A stretch of DNA of 64,000 nt from Deinandra increscens subsp. villosa (taxonomy: Eukaryota > Streptophyta > Magnoliopsida > Asterales > Asteraceae). Under the pieces are notes generated by a model. The model saw nothing but the letters and a program-made list of their open reading frames with translations, was not told where the DNA came from and ran no database searches. The translations under genes were made by a program, and so were the position numbers. Positions 57,759 through 64,000 of the stretch are shown here, in pieces. Location: NCBI GenBank assembly GCA_039602395.1, contig JBCNJP010000234.1:62001-126000 (forward strand). Reading direction: 5' to 3'. The stretch's first letter is position 1, and every line of letters begins with the position of its first letter.

Positions 57759-59859
57759 TTAGATGCTTTGGGATCGACCGAATTTAACAACTTCGAGTCT
57801 CCCGGTGCCTGCCACATAGTCTGTGTTGGCCTTGGAAACAACTTTCAGTTTCCATTTCATTGAAGATTTTAATTTTTGATTACAAACTAAAAATGGTTCA
57901 ACCGATGTCTTTGCCAAAGACGAATTACTAGTTGTTTTAAATTTTGGAGACCATGGTTCATAAAATATGTTACCATTATTATCCACATATTTTGCATTTT
58001 TATGAACGTATGTAGTTGTCGGACAATTTGCAGCCATATGTCCAGGTCGATGACATGCATAGAAAATTCTTTCACGAAGCTTTGGTGAGAATTTGAAAAA
58101 ATTCTTTGGTTACCAACTATGATTCGCAACATGAGGATCGTAGTAACCAAAAGAATTATCAAAAGCAAATGAAACAAAGAAATTATCAGAAGAATCATAC
58201 CTAGGAGATGATCGTTTTGGTAAGTAGTAAGAACCACTCGACGAACCTCCAGAATGATAACAACCATTTCTTGATGTAGAAATATTTGGCTTCTTCTGAT
58301 GAGCTTGCTTTTGCTGAGTCTGAACAGGTTTAAAAGATTGTTTCTTCGGTTGTTATTGAACAACAATGTTCCTCTATTTCCGTGTTGTCTGTTGCACTGA
58401 AACATCATTGACTTCATAACCCAAACCTTTGTGTTTGAACCCTGTAAACTTTAGCGTCAAAAACATTCCTTTCTTTAGACCTTCTTGTAAATTTAGCTTT
58501 AATATCCTTTAGCTTGTTCTCATGAATAAGAGATTTATCAAGTTCAGCTTCAGTTGAAACACTAACTGACTTCTTACTTTTATCAAAGATCTTCTCATTT
58601 TCCAAAAATGATGAACCAGCATCAAACTTTTGAGCTTGTCCATTGATAACTTTCTTTTTCCCGGACTTTGACTTTTTCTATTTCTTTGCTGAAACCGGTG
58701 TTGCAAACTTTGAATAATCATGCATTTCGCCATTTGGATCAATAGAAGCATATTGAATACTTGATACATCAACCGGTGACGGAACTTTATGTAAATCATC
58801 CTTAATGCTTTCTTCATTCTTCTCCAGTTTGTAAATGTAATTCAGAAATGTCGGTGACAAATTGCAATTCTTCACTTGTCTTTGCAAATCAAGAATCTCA
58901 ATTTTCATTTCTGAAATCTTCACTTGAGTATCCAACAGATCTTTCTAAGAAGCAATGAATTTTTCTGACAACTCATTATATTCATACTTATGTCTTCTCC
59001 TCAAGTCACATTCTTCCAAAACTTCTTCGGTAATCTTATCACATTTCTTCTTGAAACAATCAATATATGTTGTTAAAATTTTGTTCTTTTCTTTAAAAAG
59101 AACATTTTCATCTCGAAGTTTTGAAAGTTCTTCTTGAAGACTAATTAATTTCTCAGCAGCTTCAATAGCAATCTGATTGGCTTTCTCATATTTTTGTTAA
59201 ACATAATAAGCCTTTTCGAATAAAGCTTTAAAAACTCCACCAACTTCCTTAGCTTCAGCTTTACCTTTTTCGCATTCAACAACCAAATCATCCTTTTCTT
59301 TCATCAAGTTCTTGTCACTATCATCCCCTTTATCATATATCACACATGAACTTGTTTCAGAATCAGAATTAGTTACATAATCATCAATTTGTTCAGTCTT
59401 TAAAACAGTATCACAATCCTTTTTGTCTGACAACTCATTACTTTCTGATTCTAAACCACTAGATGCTGAATCAAATGATTTTGAATCAGTAGAGTCTGAA
59501 CCAACCTTCATGATCTGAATGTTTGCACATGTCTCACCTTTTTCTTTCAATGCATTCCATTTATCTTTAGCAGTGTAATACCTTGTGATTTCAAGAAATA
59601 ACTCTTTTGAAAGAGCTGTTTTGATAATGTCTCTGGCTTTGTATTCATTATCTGTATAATCCGTTTCTTCTATAGAAAGATGTCGATGTATTATTACATC
59701 TCCTCTTCCATCGGTAGGCCATTTGAATTGCTTATCGATTATCTTCCAAAAATCTTTGAAATGTTTGTTGATGTAAATCTCAAAATTAAATTTCTATTCA
59801 TGATAATCTTCCCATTTCATCAGTGTAGATATCATAAGACTAACTTGTGATGCACTCAT
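57759..59859 (-). pseudogene. Gag of element F
   Basis: The ATG at 59859 starts MSASQVSLMISTLMKWEDY. The N-terminal region carries the UBN2-like copia gag pattern (KDFWKIIDKQFKWPTDG, TALSKELFLEITRYYTAKD, KWNALKEKGE). An acidic Ser/Asp-rich segment follows, then a likely coiled coil (VKISEMKIEILDLQRQVKN), a basic Lys-rich part, and a zinc knuckle near 58026-58068 whose first Cys is Phe (FYACHRPGHMAANC). The tail ends MKWKLKVVSKANTDYV. At least one stop (codon 23) and several frame changes make it non-functional. The long gag with a coiled coil fits Sirevirus-type elements. No pol follows. Confidence 0.8.
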
Positions 59860-60109
59860 TTTCTAACAATTTATGAAAAATCAGTTCACTGCTTGAATCA
59901 CTCTTTACCAAAACCAAAAACTAACATTTCGAAAAATTCAAACCCAAAAACGAAGGTCTTAGTAGTGGATTTTGGGGGTCTAAACAGAGGGTACTAGCCG
60001 TTAGGTTAGTGAAAGTGTAAATCTCTCCGAGACGGTCGTTTTGGCTGGTATTAGCTCCCGTAACTCTTAACGGTTCTCAAGTTACGTCAATTTTAGTGAA
60101 ACAACCCAA

Positions 60110-60340
60110 AAATTCCAAACTTGTCCGAACTGCATCTTCACGAAGTGAACCGAACCGGATCCGAACTGTGACTTCGGGTACACGAACTGAATCCGAACTG
60201 AGAATGTATCCGAACTGAATCCGAATAGAACTAAGCTAAACGAACTCAATCCGAACTGAATCTGAACTGTGAGTTTGGAGCGGTTATTTATCCGACCTGA
60301 TTGTTCTTAAGCCGAACTGAAAATCATGATACGAACTCAG
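60110..60340 (-). repeat. CCGAACTGAAT-type repeats in the F leader
   Basis: About a dozen spaced copies of TCCGAACTGAA lie between the gag ATG and the primer site. Comparable CCGAAC-rich sequence occurs at the right end of the window (63910-64000), upstream of the ORF in element G. Confidence 0.7.
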
Positions 60341-60561
60341 ACAAACAAAACCGTATTTTCTCTAAAATTTGAGATTTTGGGCAATTTTTAATGAGATTTT
60401 CAGCAGTAGGCAACGAAAATACAATAGGAACGTTCTGAAATCAATTTTAACACAAAAGCTCTCGAATTTGATAAACTTGATGCAATCTTGCAAAAAACCC
60501 CACTTTCTCTCTCTAGAAAAACTAAAAAGTAACTACAGTTTTGATTAGCAAATGGAACCAG

Positions 60562-60912
60562 AATGCTCTTATACCATTTGAAATTATGTGAGCGTTGGAT
60601 CGTTTGCTAATCTAGTGATTATGAGATGTAACAAGATCAAAATGTAAATACAAAAAAAATTGTATTGATAAGCTTGAGAGGAAACCCACATAAAAACACA
60701 CACAAAAGGTGTAGAATATGACCAAGAAATTCTAATCTCTATACAAGACAACCTATTTATAGATGCAAAACCACAATCATCCGAACTGCCAGTTCGGACA
60801 AGTTCGTGTGAGTCCGAACTGGCAGTTCGCCTTCATTTCGGATCAGCACATCTTTGTAACTCTTTGTCTTGTATTAATACTTCACATGACGACCTAGAAT
60901 TATGCATCAACA
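60562..60912 (-). repeat. Primer-binding site and right (5') LTR of element F
   Basis: The primer site occupies 60562-60576 and the LTR 60579-60912. The LTR matches 52125-52460, including both palindromes (first at 60780-60798). CTGTG follows at 60913-60917. Confidence 0.93.
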
Positions 60913-61052
60913 CTGTGAATCTTGGGTAAGCTACTAGTTGTTTTCTATTCCCATTTTGAGCTATGTATTCTAGAACCACATATGATCAGTGAGTAATCTT
61001 CTGAAATTAGGGCATGCATGGATGATCTATGCTGATATAAAGGTATTGGGAG
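60913..61052 (+). repeat. A-type gypsy LTR fragment, right part
   Basis: Resumes the match to element A's LTR (GGTAAGCTACTAGTTGTTTT onward, corresponding to 10175 down to about 10045), ending near ATTGGGAG at 61052. With 51735-52124 it forms one interrupted LTR fragment of about 530 bases, truncated relative to the copy at 8490-10560. Confidence 0.8.
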
Positions 61053-61055
61053 CAA

Positions 61056-61535
61056 GTTGTTAGGTCCCTTGAAGGACTCTTTAACAATGTTGGCACAATT
61101 TGATTTAAACAAGATAAATAAGTTGCGGAAAGTAAATCAAATTGGAAGACATCAATTCATAAAAGGGTTATTCTGTATATCTCAAATGTAAATAATGGTT
61201 TACACGAGTTTATAGTGTAACTATGTATCAACAGAAATAACTTTTCTATGGGAGTGATGTTGTAATTGCTTTGAGAAGATATTGAATTGTATGCTTGATG
61301 TCTTACATTGTTTGGTGAAGTCAGCTTGCTATTTATAGGCAGATGTAGCAAGTTGTATTGGATAAGGTGGTTGAGGACGGTTGATGTTGGAGTGAGTCAG
61401 AGTATATAGAGATAAATTGAACATATTCAATTGACCTCTTTTTCAACTGTCTTCAACTGCCTTCTTGATTAATGCCAAGTTGGCATTCATTTTGCTTGTT
61501 CTTCACACAAAGATAGAAATTGTTCTTCTCGTAAT
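61056..61535. repeat. Truncated LTR of a further retrotransposon
   Basis: Begins TGTTAGGTCCCTTGAAGG, a typical copia-like LTR start, and contains CTATTTATAGG near 61330-61341 (TATAAATA on the minus strand). It ends where element G starts at 61536. No second LTR or interior is visible. Short minus-strand frames here are not preserved proteins. Confidence 0.45.
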
Positions 61536-61885
61536 TGAAAGTGACTGAGCGTCGGATCGGTTTGGTCGATAACAATCTTATACGTGAGAATGCAAACACA
61601 ACAATGTAAATAAACTCAATCTCTCATTAAAACGTAATAACAAGAGAATCAGAGTACACGCACAATCTCACAGACAAAAGTTCGCTCGCTCTCAAAAACT
61701 TATCAATTACAAAGACACAAAGGACTTATATATAGCCTACGGGTGTCCGAACTCTTTGGCTTGTCCGAACCTCAGGTTCGGCCAAGGCTCGGCCAAGGTT
61801 CGGCCGGAGTTCGACCACCAGACCCAAAACTAGAAATCTTCATGTTTTCGTTTGATCCAGCTCATTGCCATATCGTGTATCAACA
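61536..61885 (-). repeat. 3' LTR of element G (F-related)
   Basis: 350 bases beginning TGAAAGTGACTGAGCGTCGG and ending GTATCAACA, like the F LTR. Followed at 61886 by AACTCCCCCTTGG, the polypurine tract of a minus-strand element. On the minus strand a TATATATAA-type box lies at 61726-61735, with the palindrome CCGAACCT/AGGTTCGG at 61765-61781 just upstream. GTAAT at 61531-61535 would be its target duplication; the partner is outside the window. Confidence 0.8.
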
Positions 61886-62033
61886 AACTCCCCCTTGGCA
61901 ATAGCTGGACCGTTCTTCATCAGCTTTGAACATTTGTAGCAGCCCCATCATCCTTCCAAACCAACTCATGGTTATTTCCAGCAAAGATGTTAAACGCAAA
62001 GCAAACCCTTATCACCCTTTGGAACTTCAGCGC

Positions 62034-63643
62034 TTAATCCATGTAATCAGGGTGATACAGGATTGGATTGTGATACAACTCGTAAATATCAGCCTTCGAC
62101 AAGTTGATTAGCCACATAGGATCATAAATCTTCACAACCCGGTTATCTTCTCTCAACACAATCACTGCTTCTCTTGTCTTCTCATTGTAATACCACCATC
62201 TCAGATCTTTGATGAAATCCTGTTGCATCTTCATCAATGGTATCTTCTTCATCACATCTGGCTTTTTTGGAAACACCAAGATTATCAGCTTCTTGCCAGT
62301 TCTTTCGTGAACTCTTGTTCGGGATCGCCGTCTCTTTGGCTTTTGAGGATCCAAAAACTGAAATCCTTCCTAACATTCCCTCTCAAGAGTCTTCTTGAAA
62401 TGCATACCCAACCAATCATTGCCATAACAACAAAATGGCTTTCTTGTCAGCTCACGAATATCCCAAATCGGCAAACTGCTGAAATCTTTGGCACACATGA
62501 AGTACTGGATTCCATGTTCACGTTTAATCCCGTAGCACTTCAAGCTTGAAGCATACATCCAACTTATAATTTCACCTGAAACTTGACCCTTGAATTTGAA
62601 AGACGATCTTTGCTTGACTGGCTTTGGAGGCGGTACATAATTAGCATGAAATGCTTTCATGAACTCTTCAAAAGTCTGATTCTGTTTCTGAATCTTCGCC
62701 TCCTTAACCATTGGTTCTTCAGGTTTTTCAGACTCTTTCTTTCTCAATATTTCCTCAACCTCAGCATCTTTTTCCTTCGGAAATACCTCGAATTCATCAC
62801 CAGATTAATCATTATTGAAGTTGGAGTACAAATCCGGATATTCTTCTTCTGTGATATCCTCTATTTCAATCTCTTCTTCAAATATACCCTCCACTTCTTC
62901 ATCAGACTCTGGTTCTGAGTCTTTGAATTTCTCAGAAGCTTTCTCAGATGCTTTCTTCATTTCTCATCATTCAAATCAAAAACCCGTTGTAACTCTTCAG
63001 CCGTTAAGTCTCCAACAAATTCCCCTTCTTCAAGCATTTGTAACATCTCAACAAATTCACTCATACTCTTTGCAGCTTGATTAGATGGAATCGAAGTAAT
63101 CGACACCGCTTCTCTAGAGTCTTTCTCCCCCTGGGAAGATGATGTACCAGCACCCGAACCCGCAGTTCCAGATGGGCCTGGTCCTCCACCAACATTCCCT
63201 TTAGGATCATCTTGATCGGGATCATCGTTCAGAAAACGCATCGGGTCTTCATTACAGCCCGACTCGTCTCCAATCTCCCCCTGAGCTTTAAATTTCTCCA
63301 TCAAGAATTTTAACTACTCATTCATCTCCAGAAGCATCTTGGATTGAGTCTGACTAGCCCATCTCAATCTCAGAATCTCCTGATCTTTGACTTCATCCCA
63401 ACTCTGGAGAGTTACAACCCGCTGATTCAAATCTTTAATTTCTTATGATTCCAACCCCGCATACTTGTAGTGGAATGATAAACTCAAGTGGCCCACAACA
63501 GAATCTTTAATCTCTTTAATCTTCAGTTTGTGTAGAAAGATAATCTCCGACAAACGTTCCCAAGAAATCATAACCATGTCTCTGAATCTCTGTCCATCAT
63601 CAGAAACACGTATTCTTGAATCTCTGTCCATCATCAAGAACAA
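62034..63643 (-). pseudogene. Unrecognised ORF of element G (not gag or pol)
   Basis: Minus-strand frames in succession: MDRDSRIRVSDDGQRFRDMV; a Gly/Ser/Asp-rich stretch (GGGPGPSGTAGSGAGTSSSQ) before EMLQMLEEGEFVGDLTAEEL; after breaks, VPPPKPVKQRSSFKFKGQVS, CAKDFSSLPIWDIREL, DWLGMHFKKTLEREC; then, in another frame, FPKKPDVMKKIPLMKMQQDF, DLRWWYYNEKTREAVIVL and YDPMWLINLSKADIYEL. Several stops and one frameshift split what was probably a single protein of about 500 residues. It lacks a zinc knuckle and any protease, integrase or RT motif. Its position between a CCGAAC-rich leader and the 3' LTR is where F has gag. It could be an accessory or env-like ORF. Confidence 0.55.
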
Positions 63644-63790
63644 TGACTACCCACAAACTCATTTCTTGAAATTCGATCACTAACTCGTAACAAATATCGT
63701 GATCTAGATTTTCTTCAAACATAACACCCCACAACTACCAAAACAAGGGTAAACACGATAGCTGATCCACTTCTTTGATATTCTAAACTA

Positions 63791-63873
63791 ACGAGGGTTC
63801 GGGGGCAGCGCCCCTGAGAAGCGGGGTCCAAGGGGCAGAGCCCCTGGCGGGGTCTAAGGGGCAGAGCCCCTGG
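63791..63873. repeat. GC-rich CCAAGGGGC/GCCAGGGG hairpin repeat, inverted copy
   Basis: Units GGGGTCCAAGGGGCAGAGCC and CCTGGCGGGGTCTAAGGGGC in tandem. They match the reverse complement of 601-745, including the GGTTCGGGGGCAGCGCCCC start. Here it sits in the leader of the F/G-type element. Confidence 0.75.
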
Positions 63874-64000
63874 TTGGGGTCGTGCTGATCTACCGAGCTC
63901 GTCAAAAATGCATCCGAGCTCGTCCGAACCTTGTCCGATCTACCTCCGAACCCAATCCTCCGAACCCTCTCTGAAACTAACCTTCGAACCTAGTCCGAAC
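63874..64000 (-). repeat. CCGAAC-rich leader of element G
   Basis: TCCGAAC or CCGAGCTCGTC words recur every 10-25 bases to the window end. This matches the organisation of the F leader at 60110-60340 and suggests the 5' LTR of G lies just beyond the window. Confidence 0.55.

Larger units (their letters stand above)
52125..60912 (-). mobile_element. Sirevirus-like gag-only retrotransposon F
   Basis: LTRs 52125-52460 (336 bp) and 60579-60912 (334 bp) begin TGAAATT and end GCATCAACA. The flanking duplication is CTGTG on both sides. Next to the right LTR the minus strand reads TGGTATAAGAGCA (primer site with one change); next to the left LTR it reads GAGGGGGAGTT (polypurine tract). Further GGGGGAG copies lie near 57475 and 57562; multiple polypurine tracts are a described feature of Sireviruses. 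After removing the nested element, about 4.4 kb of interior remains. It encodes only a broken gag, without protease, integrase or RT. Confidence 0.9.

Overview
This window looks like intergenic heterochromatin of a large eudicot plant genome, probably Asteraceae. The organism call is an inference from the transposon families: gypsy LTRs ending in TGTCACACCCC, Sirevirus-like elements with CCGAAC-rich leaders, and CACTA ends with GCGCGTCAT repeats. No convincing host protein-coding gene, rRNA, functional tRNA or CRISPR array is visible. Almost everything is transposons nested in transposons, most of them on the minus strand. A run of exactly 500 N (26779-27278) is a scaffold gap.

Layout. 1-8480: LTR remnant, GC-rich hairpin repeat, a 2 kb array of 20-bp units, a gene-like non-coding stretch ending in a Helitron-type hairpin, two tRNA-derived SINE-like pieces and a five-copy 157-bp repeat rich in GTCACA. 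About 8490-26778: a decayed chromovirus-type Ty3/gypsy element (called A, minus strand). It is split by an 8.9 kb non-autonomous LTR element (B, 11154-20039, duplication GTTAT) in its integrase and by a 1.8 kb CACTA element (21567-23389) in its reverse transcriptase. After the gap comes a non-autonomous gypsy-related element (C, gap to 45350). Its left LTR is itself split by a nearly intact Ty1/copia element (D, 27540-35812, duplication CCTCT). 45362-49819 holds two further LTRs in opposite orientations (E, H). 49825-51734 is a plus-strand Sirevirus-like gag remnant. 51735-61052 is a fragment of the A-type LTR split by a Sirevirus-like gag-only element (F, 52125-60912, duplication CTGTG), which is split in turn by a 3.7 kb non-coding LTR element (53355-57085, duplication AAATG). 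From 61536 a further relative (G) starts and runs off the window; its only visible ORF is neither gag nor pol.

How the parts work together. The only nearly complete coding unit is D: one 1287-codon gag-protease-integrase-RT-RNase H frame, with the first Asp of the RT YVDD box changed to His. Its LTR carries an Ala/Pro-rich open frame that ends at a good splice donor. A good acceptor lies just upstream of gag in the same phase, so the LTR may supply the first coding exon of the polyprotein. B, C, F and the 3.7 kb element keep LTRs, primer-binding sites and polypurine tracts, as expected of elements mobilised by proteins from elsewhere. Promoter-proximal palindromes, LTR-embedded tRNA-like modules and leader hairpins recur across these families and are the main non-coding signals worth follow-up.
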